Source: Ardenticatenaceae bacterium (GTDB taxonomy: Bacteria > Chloroflexota > Anaerolineae > Promineifilales > Promineifilaceae). Taken from it: 51,003 nt of DNA. Location of the stretch: positions 1 through 51,003 of the forward strand of contig JACKCC010000029.1 of the NCBI GenBank assembly GCA_020634245.1, read 5' to 3'. Of this stretch, positions 1 through 8,155 are shown one piece after another. The notes beneath the pieces were generated by a model, which was given only the letters and a program-made list of their open reading frames with translations, was not told the DNA's origin and did no database searches. Positions within the stretch are counted from its first letter, which is position 1. Every line of letters starts with the position of its first letter. The position numbers were made by a program, and so were the translations under genes.

Positions 1-1290
1 TAATTGACCGGGATCGGCTTCAATTAGCCATAAATCAGGTGCCAGCAGGGTTGTGAATTGAATATCTTCCCCGATTGGCCGCCGGATCATCGTTTCTACT
101 TCCGAGACAATCTGGTTGAGATTGACTTCTTCTGGTTTTAACATTTGCTGTCGGCTGAAGGCTAGTAGTTGGTAAGTCAACTCGGAGGCGCGTTTGCCGG
201 CGGTGTAGATGGGTTCGACGTATTTGCGGACTTTTTCTTCGTTGCTGAAAAAGCGCAGCAGCAAATCGGAGTAGCTGATAATGACGGTCAGGACGTTGTT
301 AAAGTCGTGAGCGATGCCGCCGGCCAGCAGACCCACAGCTTCCATTTTTTGTGCTTGCAGCAAGGCGGTTTCCAACTGTTTGCGCTCGGTAGCATCGCGC
401 TCAATGGATACGAAATGGGTCAGTTCGTTTTTTTCGTTGATGATAGGAGCCACGGTCATGTCTACCCAATATTCGGTGCCGTCTTTGCGGTAGTTGACCA
501 TTTCCACATGAATGGCTTCCCGGTTGAGCAGCGCCTGCCGGATTCTCTCAAGCTGCCGGGCATCGGTGTTGGGGCCGTGGAAAACTTGGCGGGATTGGCC
601 GACGATTTCTTTGTAGCTGTAGCCGGTTGCTTTGGTGAAGGCTTTGTTGACATACACGATTCCGGCTTTGCTCAAATCTTGTGGCTGTGATTCGGTGATG
701 ATAACGGTATCGCTGGTGTTGATGATTGCGGCTTCCAGCAGGCGCAACTGCTCGTTGGCTCTGGCTAGTTCGGCGGTTCGCTCTCTGACGCGCTGTTCCA
801 GTTCGTCGTTGAGCTGCTGTAGTTCATCTTCGGCTTTTTTGCGGCGGGCGATTTCGTGTTTGAGTTCGTTGCGCTGTTGGGTGAGGTTTTGTTGAAGACG
901 GCCGACTTCGGTGGAGTTTTCGATGGTTAAGATTAAATCGCTTTGCGGGTTTGCGGGGTTCAGGGGCTGGATTTGTACGGTGACGTAGTAGAAGTTGCCG
1001 CCTTGGGGCCGGGCCAGGTTTTCCAGGCGGTAAATGGGCAGGCTGCCTGACTGCACGGCCGTTATCTCTGCCTCTGCGCCTACAAATTCACCAAACAGGT
1101 CGGTTAACGGCCGTCCCACAAAATCGGCCGGCTTGGTCTGCGGCAAAATTTGCCCCAAATTAGGCGATGCCCCAGATATGATTCGATCGGGTGATAAAAT
1201 GATGTAAGCCAACTGATTGGATTGATGGAAAAGAGATAATAATTGAGCTGACAGCAGCTGCTTGCCGGTATTGGGTTCCGAAGGCTCCAT
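1..1290 (-). CDS. PAS-domain sensor histidine kinase, C-terminus beyond window
   Basis: Open from an ATG at 1290 to the left edge (430 codons, no stop), so the C-terminal ATPase region lies outside. Residues about 15-140 look like a degenerate PAS domain. A coiled coil rich in Glu/Arg/Gln follows (about 140-190). Residues about 195-315 are a PAS of the LOV subtype, with a GPNTD segment and an NYRKDGT strand, but the flavin-binding Cys position is Arg, so photochemistry is unlikely. The phosphoacceptor box is GIAHDFNNVLTVI with His near residue 328, typical of HisKA kinases. No transmembrane segment is seen, so it is probably a cytosolic kinase. The start lies 1 bp after the stop of the upstream small-GTPase gene, so the two are almost certainly co-transcribed and the GTPase may feed this kinase (inference). 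Confidence 0.93.
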   Translation of the reverse strand, partial: MEPSEPNTGKQLLSAQLLSLFHQSNQLAYIILSPDRIISGASPNLGQILPQTKPADFVGRPLTDLFGEFVGAEAEITAVQSGSLPIYRLENLARPQGGNFYYVTVQIQPLNPANPQSDLILTIENSTEVGRLQQNLTQQRNELKHEIARRKKAEDELQQLNDELEQRVRERTAELARANEQLRLLEAAIINTSDTVIITESQPQDLSKAGIVYVNKAFTKATGYSYKEIVGQSRQVFHGPNTDARQLERIRQALLNREAIHVEMVNYRKDGTEYWVDMTVAPIINEKNELTHFVSIERDATERKQLETALLQAQKMEAVGLLAGGIAHDFNNVLTVIISYSDLLLRFFSNEEKVRKYVEPIYTAGKRASELTYQLLAFSRQQMLKPEEVNLNQIVSEVETMIRRPIGEDIQFTTLLAPDLWLIEADPGQL

Positions 1291-1291
1291 G

Positions 1292-1795
1292 TTACTTTTC
1301 CATTTGATCGGCCAGCGCCGCAAATGCCTCATTAACATGTTGGCCGGTCTTGGCGCTGGTTAGCAAGTAGGTGTTACCAAATGCGGTGATCGCTTCTATT
1401 ATTGCATCATGGGCAACAGTACGTTCCATGACCAGATCGGCCTTGTTGGCTACAAAAACCAAAGCTGCTTGCGGGTTGAGCGATTGAATTTGTCCGGCAT
1501 AGTAGGGTAAAGCTGTTAAGGTCTCTTTACGGGTAAGGTCGCATACGATAATTGCGCCGGCGCTTCCCCGCAGATAATTTGCGCCAACCACTTTGAAATC
1601 CTCACCGCCAGCCAGATCCCAAATAAAAAAATCGAGGGCATATTCAGCGCGTTCCAACCGTTTGCGTGACATATGCACACCAATGGTGCTTAAATAGTTT
1701 TCATCGAATCGTTCTTCAACGAAACGGCGGATTAGACTGGTTTTTCCAACGGAAAATTCGCCGAGTAAGCAAATTTTCTTCTGTATGACCTTCAT
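1292..1795 (-). CDS. Ras/Rab-like small GTPase
   Basis: 167 aa, a single G domain. The P-loop is GEFSVGKTS (about residues 12-20), the switch I Thr lies in LSTIGV, the switch II Walker B is WDLAGGEDF (DxxG form), the base-recognition motif is ANKADL, and the SAK motif is LLTSAKTG near the C-terminus. The length and motif set match bacterial Rab-like GTPases rather than TrmE/Era or MglA. There is no prenylation Cys, so any membrane link would go through a partner. It sits 17 bp downstream of the membrane SH3b protein and 1 bp upstream of the histidine kinase, in a four-gene minus-strand run. Inference: it is the switch component of a signalling module whose longin-like partner is encoded next door. 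Confidence 0.93.
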   Translation of the reverse strand: MKVIQKKICLLGEFSVGKTSLIRRFVEERFDENYLSTIGVHMSRKRLERAEYALDFFIWDLAGGEDFKVVGANYLRGSAGAIIVCDLTRKETLTALPYYAGQIQSLNPQAALVFVANKADLVMERTVAHDAIIEAITAFGNTYLLTSAKTGQHVNEAFAALADQMEK

Positions 1796-1812
1796 AATTG
1801 GCTCATCAAAAA

Positions 1813-3429
1813 CTAGTTACTGTTGGGCGTGATCAGGTATGACGGAACTGGGTCACGCAACGTTATCCATTTTAGCAAAACCCAGCCGCGTTGTACACCA
1901 TCTGGATCGACCCATTCGATTTCAGCCCACACGTCGAAGATACCGAGGATTTTTACGGCCGTTCCCCTAAAAACCAGCCCCACTCGCGAGTCGTATGCCA
2001 GCGGCTCAGATAAGGCGTAAACATGCCCATTCATGACGGCAAATGGCGGCGTTGGCGTAATGGTGGGTGTAAAAGTCGCCGTAGGTGTGTTTGTTTGGGT
2101 CGGCGTAAGGGTTGGCGTGGACGTAAATCTGGGTGTCGGCGTTTTAGTTGGTGTCGCCGTTGGCGGGATGGGTGTGGTGGTGAAGGTGGGGGATGGGGGA
2201 ACGGCCGTTTCCGTAGGCAGTGCTGTCCATGTTGCTGTAGGCAGCGGGGTGGCCGTCTCCGTTGGCGTAGGGCCGGGAAAAGCCACCGGCAGCAGCGCAA
2301 TCGTAAACTGCAAATAAAAACAAGCTGTTGCCAGCAGCAAAATGCCGCCCATTCCCATAATTAGCAGGATGATTCGCTGGCTGCGGCTCAACGGCTTAAC
2401 CCCTTGCCATTCAGCCGATGCCGAATCGATAAGCCGGGCTAAATCCGATTGCAGTGAAGAAGGCAGCAAATCCGGATCGCCATCATAGCGGCGCAGCATC
2501 ATCTCATGATCAATATGCAAGTCAGAAACAAAACCCCGCAGCAGCGATCGAAAACCTTCCGGTTCAATACCATCGATAACGGCCGCTAAAAAAGCATATT
2601 GTCCGCTCTGAATAATAACCCGCTCGTTGCCATACTGAATTTCATCCAGCTCTGTATCCGACCGTCCCCGGCCAAACGATTCGCGGGCAAACTCCCGAAT
2701 GGCGGTAAGCATACCGCCAATCAAGCCAGAACTTAAATCAGTATCGTCGGCCGGATAACTGGCCATCAGCAGGCCGGTGCCCGGCTGAATAAGAAACAAC
2801 TGCCGCACCGAAAAGGGAATCGCGTCACGCAATGCCAGTTCCGAGGACGAGACCCCCCGCATTCGGGCGCGAATAGATCGAAATATGCCGCCGGTTGTTT
2901 GCCGTAAGCGGGCATCAATATTTCGTTGAATTTCCCGCAGTGATTCTGTGACCGATTTTTGAACCGAAGCGCCGATAATGGGATACAAGGCATCGATCAT
3001 ATCCTGGCGGCTGTTGCGGATTTGCGTCCGAATCGCTTCACCCATGATGGGGCTGAAGGTCTTGGCCATTTCCTCCCGATCATCCTCAATTTGCCGTCCA
3101 ATGAGACGGCTAAAGACCGGCCCTAACCGGCTCAAAAGGCTTTCTGAACGGCCGAAATTTTTGTAATTGAGGATGCTGACGTTGGTGTGTAGATCGAGAA
3201 GTTGGTCTTCGTAGGCGCGTTCAATAGAAAGGAGTTTTGCTTCCAGAAGCCGGATTTTTTCTTCCAGCTCTTCAACCTGTAATTCGGCCGCTTGACGAGC
3301 TGCAATCTCGTTTTCTAATGCACGAATACGATCCCGTTCGCGGGCAAAAAGGATGGATTGAGCCGCTCGCAACAAATCTTCATCTTTGCGACTGGCAGAG
3401 CGGCTCTCATCGATTGGCGGCAGTGACAT
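1813..3429 (-). CDS. Membrane protein: coiled coil, longin/roadblock-like domain, TM, Thr/Pro stalk, SH3b-like domain
   Basis: 538 aa. Residues about 20-75 form a Glu/Arg-rich coiled coil. Residues about 110-190 carry repeated PIMGEAI/PIIGASV segments. Residues about 205-320 form an alpha/beta domain beginning FLIQPGTGLLMAS, with IGGMLTAIREFARESF and a QYAFLAAVIDG strand. This resembles the longin/roadblock-like region that, from memory, precedes OmpA domains in proteins encoded beside Rab-like GTPases in other bacteria. One membrane helix lies at about 350-375, followed by a stalk of TPT/PTP repeats (about 385-460). The C-terminus (about 462-530) looks like an SH3b fold ending in GWVLLKWITL. 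The N-terminal part is predicted cytosolic and the stalk plus SH3b extracytoplasmic. Longin/roadblock folds are classic small-GTPase partners, so it may tether the neighbouring GTPase to the envelope. The domain call is by pattern, not by search. Confidence 0.88.
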   Translation of the reverse strand: MSLPPIDESRSASRKDEDLLRAAQSILFARERDRIRALENEIAARQAAELQVEELEEKIRLLEAKLLSIERAYEDQLLDLHTNVSILNYKNFGRSESLLSRLGPVFSRLIGRQIEDDREEMAKTFSPIMGEAIRTQIRNSRQDMIDALYPIIGASVQKSVTESLREIQRNIDARLRQTTGGIFRSIRARMRGVSSSELALRDAIPFSVRQLFLIQPGTGLLMASYPADDTDLSSGLIGGMLTAIREFARESFGRGRSDTELDEIQYGNERVIIQSGQYAFLAAVIDGIEPEGFRSLLRGFVSDLHIDHEMMLRRYDGDPDLLPSSLQSDLARLIDSASAEWQGVKPLSRSQRIILLIMGMGGILLLATACFYLQFTIALLPVAFPGPTPTETATPLPTATWTALPTETAVPPSPTFTTTPIPPTATPTKTPTPRFTSTPTLTPTQTNTPTATFTPTITPTPPFAVMNGHVYALSEPLAYDSRVGLVFRGTAVKILGIFDVWAEIEWVDPDGVQRGWVLLKWITLRDPVPSYLITPNSN

Positions 3430-3447
3430 GATTGGCTCAAGGGTGGA

Positions 3448-4215
3448 TTACCCGTTGTAGAGTCGCCGTCCTAATTCCATGTACATCTGACCCAGGTCAT
3501 GGCGGGCTGTTGACTTGTCGTCCAGTGCTGCGGTTAATTTTAACATTTCCTGACGCAAATCTTCGTCTCGTTTTTGTGCTTCAGCCCGTGCTGTGTTCAG
3601 ACGTTGGTTTTGATCGTCGTTGAGGCGGGTGATTTGCTGGGACAAATCTTTTTGTACCTGGCCTAATTGGGTTAACAAATCGGTGGCCAGTTTGTCGATG
3701 CGCTCATTTAGTTCTTGCTGGGCCTGACGCAGGTTGGTGGCCTGGGCACTGCTTTGTTGATCAACGTAGTCCATCAGTTCCCGATTGAGTTTGCGCAGCT
3801 CGACGGCATGGTCATCTTGCTGACGATCCAGGCGTTGGGTGAGTTCCTGTTTCAGGGCGCTGACAGCCTGGACGTTTTGTTTGGATTGGGCCTCGATTTG
3901 TTCGTTGAGGCGGGAATGGGTGGTGGTGAGTTTGTTTTGTGATGACTCGGCCAGTGAATTCAACCGGTCGGTAAAGAGGTCTTGCAAGGTCCGGTTGATT
4001 GTTTGCAGCCGTGATTCCAGGTCGTGGAAACGGCCGTCTGTATTGCGGATGTGATTGCCCCAAAATATTTCCCGCAAATCATCGAGATCGCTTCTTGACT
4101 CTGTTCCCGGTTCCTGGCGGGTGGGATAAACGGGCTGGCCGTGTGGTGGTACGACTTGTGCTGCTGCGGGGGCCGAGGTCTTTTCGGTCACGAGTGTTGT
4201 ATTTTTTTCTGACAT
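3448..4215 (-). CDS. Long coiled-coil protein of the GTPase operon
   Basis: 255 aa. A Pro/Ala/Thr-rich disordered N-terminus (about 1-40) is followed by LDDLREIFWGNHIRN (about 44-58) and then a nearly continuous Gln/Leu/Asp-rich coiled coil with heptads to about residue 235. The C-terminus reads DDKSTARHDLGQMYMELG. There is no signal peptide or membrane segment. The spaced motif LREIxxGxxIR at the front and DDKxxRxxLxxMxxEL at the end matches my memory of a family encoded beside Rab-like GTPases and OmpA/longin proteins in other phyla; this cannot be checked here. It is the first gene of the minus-strand operon, 18 bp before the membrane SH3b gene. A scaffold role is inference. Confidence 0.88.
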   Translation of the reverse strand: MSEKNTTLVTEKTSAPAAAQVVPPHGQPVYPTRQEPGTESRSDLDDLREIFWGNHIRNTDGRFHDLESRLQTINRTLQDLFTDRLNSLAESSQNKLTTTHSRLNEQIEAQSKQNVQAVSALKQELTQRLDRQQDDHAVELRKLNRELMDYVDQQSSAQATNLRQAQQELNERIDKLATDLLTQLGQVQKDLSQQITRLNDDQNQRLNTARAEAQKRDEDLRQEMLKLTAALDDKSTARHDLGQMYMELGRRLYNG

Positions 4216-4277
4216 TTCCTATTCCCTTTTTTGCTCTCCAAAACCATTTTAATTTGACAAACCACGAGTTTTTATTA

Positions 4278-4306
4278 ATTTAATAAGCTAACATAAAATG
4301 GTTCAA
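4278..4306 (-). promoter_or_regulatory. Weak candidate promoter for the GTPase operon
   Basis: On the minus strand TTGAAC (4301-4306) is followed after 17 nt by TTAAAT (4278-4283). The surrounding 4216-4330 stretch is AT-rich, unlike its neighbours, and lies between the der stop and the coiled-coil gene. The -10 element is a poor match, so this is tentative. No terminator hairpin was seen after der, so read-through from der is also possible. Confidence 0.3.
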
Positions 4307-4413
4307 AAATCAATTGCCGTTAATTTACCAGTCAAATCTTTCGATTTGTATAACAATATGGTTGCCGGAAGGGAGTAACGGCCGTATCTCCCCCATATTC
4401 CCTGATATCCAAA

Positions 4414-5778
4414 CTACTTGCCAAACCGGTCTTCGCTGCGAGCGCGGAATATCAGTCGTATGGGCGAGCCGGGAAATGGGAATTCCTCGCGCAGCCGGTT
4501 TTCCAGATAACGTTGATAGCTAAAATTGATCCACTCCGGTTTGTTGACAAAGAACACAAAAACCGGCGGGGCCGTGCTGGCCTGAGTGGCATAGAAAAAC
4601 TTAACCCGCTTGCCGCCTTTGCTGGGCGGCGGATGCCGGGTAGTCGCTTCCCGCATCAGTTTGTTCAAGGCGGCCGTGGGAATGCGCTGCTGCCGGGCCT
4701 CGTAGACTTCCATCACTGTCTCTAAAACCTTGTTAACCCGCTGCCCGGTCTCGGCCGAGATGAATAGCATCGGTGCATAAGACAAAAAGTTTAAATCTTG
4801 CTGGAATTTGTTTTCAAATTCTTTCATCGTGTAGGTGTCTTTTTCAACAGCATCCCATTTGTTAACCAAAACAACAACCCCGGCCGATTCTTCGACTAAC
4901 ATGCCGGCAACGTGCGTGTCTTGGGCGGTCATGCCTTCTTCCGCGTCAATGAGCAGCAAAGCAACGTCGGCTCGCTGCAACGCTTTGATGGCCCGTAGAA
5001 CGCTGTATTTTTCGACGCCGGGATCGATCTTGCCCCGCCGCCGGATTCCGGCCGTATCAATCAGGGTGAATAGTTGGCCGTGCCATCGCAATTGGGTGTC
5101 GGTGGCGTCGCGGGTTGTACCGGCAATAGGGCTGACAATAGCCCGTTCTTCACCAATGAGTTTGTTGAGCAGGGTTGATTTGCCTACGTTAGGACGTCCT
5201 AAAATGGCAATCTTGATCGACTCTTCGACTTCCTCCGCAGGGGGTGTTTGCGGAATAGCGCTGACGATGGCATCGAGCAAGTCGCCGCTGCCGGATCCAT
5301 GTAGAGAGGATACAGGGAAGACTTCGCCCAGAGCCAGTTCGTAAAACTCGTAGGCTGTGTCCCATAATTTGCTGGATTCGAGTTTGTTGGCGGCGATGAC
5401 GACCGGTTTGTTGGACTGGCGCAGAATGTCGGCCACTTCTCTATCGGCGGCGGTAATTCCGGTACGGCCGTCCACAACCTGCACAATCACATCCGCATCC
5501 TGAATTGCCAACGCGGCTTGCTGGCGGATAAGCGGCAAAAATCGCTCCGAATCTTCCGACAGTGGTTCGGTGTGCCAGCCGGTAGTCACCTCAATCCCGC
5601 CGGTATCAACCAGCGTAAAAGCAACGCCGCCCCATTCCGCCTCGGCATACAAACGATCCCTGGTCGTACCGGCCACATCAGATACCACAGCAAGACGGCG
5701 ACCAACAATGCGATTAAATAGGGTTGATTTGCCCACATTGGGGCGGCCAACAAGCGCAACAAGTGCTTTCTGTTTCAT
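4414..5778 (-). CDS. der: Ribosome-assembly GTPase Der (EngA)
   Basis: 454 aa, the normal length for Der. Two tandem G domains each start with GRPNVGKST (near residues 11 and 194). Their G3 motifs are DTGGI and DTAGI. The second G4 is the standard VNKWD, whereas the first reads ANKLE with Glu in place of the usual Asp. The C-terminal KH-like domain (about 360-450) includes PPPSKGGKRVKFFYATQ. Der acts in maturation of the 50S ribosomal subunit. Its ATG overlaps the stop of cdaR by 4 bp (5775-5778), so translation is likely coupled to the c-di-AMP genes upstream. Confidence 0.97.
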   Translation of the reverse strand: MKQKALVALVGRPNVGKSTLFNRIVGRRLAVVSDVAGTTRDRLYAEAEWGGVAFTLVDTGGIEVTTGWHTEPLSEDSERFLPLIRQQAALAIQDADVIVQVVDGRTGITAADREVADILRQSNKPVVIAANKLESSKLWDTAYEFYELALGEVFPVSSLHGSGSGDLLDAIVSAIPQTPPAEEVEESIKIAILGRPNVGKSTLLNKLIGEERAIVSPIAGTTRDATDTQLRWHGQLFTLIDTAGIRRRGKIDPGVEKYSVLRAIKALQRADVALLLIDAEEGMTAQDTHVAGMLVEESAGVVVLVNKWDAVEKDTYTMKEFENKFQQDLNFLSYAPMLFISAETGQRVNKVLETVMEVYEARQQRIPTAALNKLMREATTRHPPPSKGGKRVKFFYATQASTAPPVFVFFVNKPEWINFSYQRYLENRLREEFPFPGSPIRLIFRARSEDRFGK

Positions 5779-7172
5779 GGCAAAACTCGTTTGAAAAAAG
5801 AATCAAATCTAGATAAGGCAGCAACTGGCGGCGATTGGAAATGAAAAGAAAATACCGCATCGCTGCTGCCTGTCGTCATATCCGGCAGCGCCCAGTTCGA
5901 GGCTGATGTTCCCGTTAGAGGTAGCGTTCCGGATATTCCATTGGTAATGGTTAACGGTCTGGAAATTGTTACAGTGACCTGGGACGGCTGGATAGAACGT
6001 AGTTCGATGCCCCTATCGGGGAAACTGACATCCGGTTCCAGGCTGTAAGTGCCGGTCATCAGGCCAAACAGATCAATGGTAACTTGTACTTCTTCGTCTA
6101 GCAATGTTTCCAGAACTGGAAGTGGCCCGTACAAGACAACCCGTACCGATTCCGGATTCATAGCTGCTGTCAGATTTTTATCCAGCCCTTGAATCAATAC
6201 TTGAGGATTGTATGTGTCGGTTGTGAACAAGGGTTCAATGTCAATTTCAACAAAAATCTCCTGCACCTCTTCTTGAGTGATGCCCGCAGGCAGTGCCAGC
6301 GCAACTTGCTGGCGGAATGGTTCCGTCAAGCCGGTAATGTCGATGGGGTCCGTTTGGACGCGGTCGAGCTGGTTAAGCAGCGTTGGCCGGCCCTGCACCA
6401 AAACTGTTAACGGCGTGATATTAATGTCGAGAATGCGATAGCCAGGAGCCGGTTGCCCGACCAGATCGACATCGATTGACTTTTCGGCATACCCGGCCGA
6501 TTCGGCAACCGGGATGGTAATGTCTACTTGTTCATCGCTGAGGGTCAGAGTGCGTACACTGGCGACTCGTCCCTGCTTGTCGTAAAAGATGGGCTGCCGG
6601 GTATCGAACATATCTTCCCGATTGTTGTTGAGAAAAACGGTAACACGAGCAAAATCGAGGCTTTCGGCGCTGGATGCGGGTCCGGATACCGTGATGGCGG
6701 GCGGGTCGATGAGGGGGTCGCCCTGAGTGTAGCCACGGGATACGTCACCGCGTATATCCAACACGACCGGAATCTCGCGGGTGATGAGTTGTTCTAAAAA
6801 GACGGCCATTTCCAGGGGTTGTGACCGCAGGGTGATGTTGGGGACTTTGGTTTGGACGTTAACCGGCAGGCGAACTTCTGTGCCGAAGGGAATGCCGCTT
6901 AAATCGATTGTGGCGGTAAAGTCGCTTGCTGTGACTTCACCCACAACGGAAGTTGGCCCTTCGAAGATAAGTTGGACGGACAGACGATCTGGGGTGGGGG
7001 ATATGAGGACGCTGTCTTCTGGCTGCCCGATGGTATTGACAGGCAGGGTTAATATTTCGCTGCGCAGCGGGTCTTCAGTTTGTTGGGCGTTGATCCAAAT
7101 GAGAACAGCCAGGGTCAATGACAGGAAGAAGGTGAACAGGTTGGAAAGAATGGATCGGGCGAATTTTTTCAT
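5775..7172 (-). CDS. cdaR: YbbR-domain regulator of diadenylate cyclase (CdaR)
   Basis: 465 aa. An N-terminal membrane anchor (about residues 8-28, LFTFFLSLTLAVLIWINAQ) is followed by four successive YbbR repeats (about 35-135, 135-230, 232-330 and 332-425), each with alternating beta strands and a Val-x-Gly-Pro turn. The chain ends in a short low-complexity tail. In Firmicutes CdaR binds and modulates the membrane diadenylate cyclase CdaA from the outer face. Here the start codon overlaps the cdaA stop by 4 bp (7169-7172) and the stop overlaps der by 4 bp. The usual third member, glmM, is absent and der takes that position. Confidence 0.93.
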   Translation of the reverse strand: MKKFARSILSNLFTFFLSLTLAVLIWINAQQTEDPLRSEILTLPVNTIGQPEDSVLISPTPDRLSVQLIFEGPTSVVGEVTASDFTATIDLSGIPFGTEVRLPVNVQTKVPNITLRSQPLEMAVFLEQLITREIPVVLDIRGDVSRGYTQGDPLIDPPAITVSGPASSAESLDFARVTVFLNNNREDMFDTRQPIFYDKQGRVASVRTLTLSDEQVDITIPVAESAGYAEKSIDVDLVGQPAPGYRILDINITPLTVLVQGRPTLLNQLDRVQTDPIDITGLTEPFRQQVALALPAGITQEEVQEIFVEIDIEPLFTTDTYNPQVLIQGLDKNLTAAMNPESVRVVLYGPLPVLETLLDEEVQVTIDLFGLMTGTYSLEPDVSFPDRGIELRSIQPSQVTVTISRPLTITNGISGTLPLTGTSASNWALPDMTTGSSDAVFSFHFQSPPVAALSRFDSFFKRVLP

Positions 7173-7960
7173 GTGGCCCCGTTGCTGGTCTGGTTTTGCA
7201 GGAAGGCGTTGAGGATGGTGTCGAGGCGGGAGGGGTCCTGGCGGCGGATGATACGGCCGTTATGTGCAATCGATACCTGACCTGTTTCTTCAGACACGAC
7301 CACTGTGACGGCGTCACTGACTTCGCTAATGCCCAGCGCTGCTCGATGGCGCAGCCCCATTTGCCGGTCACTCAGGCTGCTGGTGGAGAGGGGCATAACA
7401 CAGGCCGCCGCTGCTATTTTGTCGTTGCGAATAATGACCGCGCCATCATGAAGTTCGGTAGCCTTGTTAAAAATCGTTAGAAAAAGTTCCGGCGACGGCT
7501 CGGAATTGAGCAGGATGCCGGTGTCGATGTATTCTTGCAATCCTGTATCACGTTCAAAGACGATGATCGCCCCATGACGCCGCTGCGAAAGGCGCAGGCA
7601 GGCCGGTTTTAGGGCGGTGACGACTTTGCTTTCTTCGTGGCGGCGGAAAAGACGCAGGTAGCTGCCGGTACGGCCTAGCTGCTCCAGCGCCCGGCGCAGT
7701 TCGGGCTGGAAGATGACGGGGATTGCCAGCAAAAGAACCGGCAAAGCGGTGCCGACGAGCCAGCTAAAAGCAGGCAGCTCGATGACGGAGGAGAGGAGGG
7801 CAATGATCAGGGCCAGGCCGATGAAGCCACGCAGCACCTGGACAGCCCGGGTTCCCCGGATGAGGATGAGGGCGCTGTAGATAACGGCCGTTACCAGCAA
7901 AATATCCAGTACACTGAGCAAATTTAACTGACTGAGATAGTCTAAAGCCGTTGCTAACAC
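7169..7960 (-). CDS. cdaA: Membrane diadenylate cyclase CdaA (DisA_N domain)
   Basis: About 263 aa from a GTG at 7960. That start is preceded by AGGCGG (7967-7972) at 6-nt spacing. A longer TTG reading (8005) lacks a good ribosome site and would add 15 unlikely residues. Three hydrophobic helices (about residues 10-80) include LLSVLDILLVTAVIYSALI. The DisA_N catalytic domain follows, with ELHDGAVII and the signature GLRHRAALGISE, the DGA and RHR motifs that bind ATP. It condenses two ATP to c-di-AMP at the membrane. The C-terminus is a Gln/Asn-rich tail. It is first in a three-gene, 4-bp-overlapping operon with cdaR and der. Confidence 0.95.
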   Translation of the reverse strand: MLATALDYLSQLNLLSVLDILLVTAVIYSALILIRGTRAVQVLRGFIGLALIIALLSSVIELPAFSWLVGTALPVLLLAIPVIFQPELRRALEQLGRTGSYLRLFRRHEESKVVTALKPACLRLSQRRHGAIIVFERDTGLQEYIDTGILLNSEPSPELFLTIFNKATELHDGAVIIRNDKIAAAACVMPLSTSSLSDRQMGLRHRAALGISEVSDAVTVVVSEETGQVSIAHNGRIIRRQDPSRLDTILNAFLQNQTSNGAT

Positions 7961-8118
7961 CAAAAACCGCCTATAAAAATAAAATTGACCAACAAAGACC
8001 GACAAATTTTATCTTGTTGCTGCTCGTGTGAAAAATATGGGTGAACCAGAAATCAAGTGGGACAGGCAGCCCATCAAATAGCCAGGAGAGCCGGATAAAA
8101 ATGAATGTGCGTAACAAG

Positions 8119-8148
8119 AAGGACTGGCCGATATTTGCGCCAGTCCTT
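8119..8148 (-). terminator. Hairpin terminator after the TPR gene
   Basis: A perfect 10-bp stem, AAGGACTGGC (8119-8128) with GCCAGTCCTT (8139-8148), and a 10-nt loop. It sits just past the TPR gene stop (8156) and before the cdaA leader. The T-run on the minus strand is weak (CTTGTT), so termination may be partial. Confidence 0.6.
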
Positions 8149-8155
8149 TGCAAAA

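Noticed and set aside
2023..2364. Repetitive open frames opposite the Thr/Pro stalk
   Set aside because: Low-complexity Val/Gly or Arg/Cys products are the antisense reading of the ACx-CCx stalk codons; no ribosome site and no family likeness.
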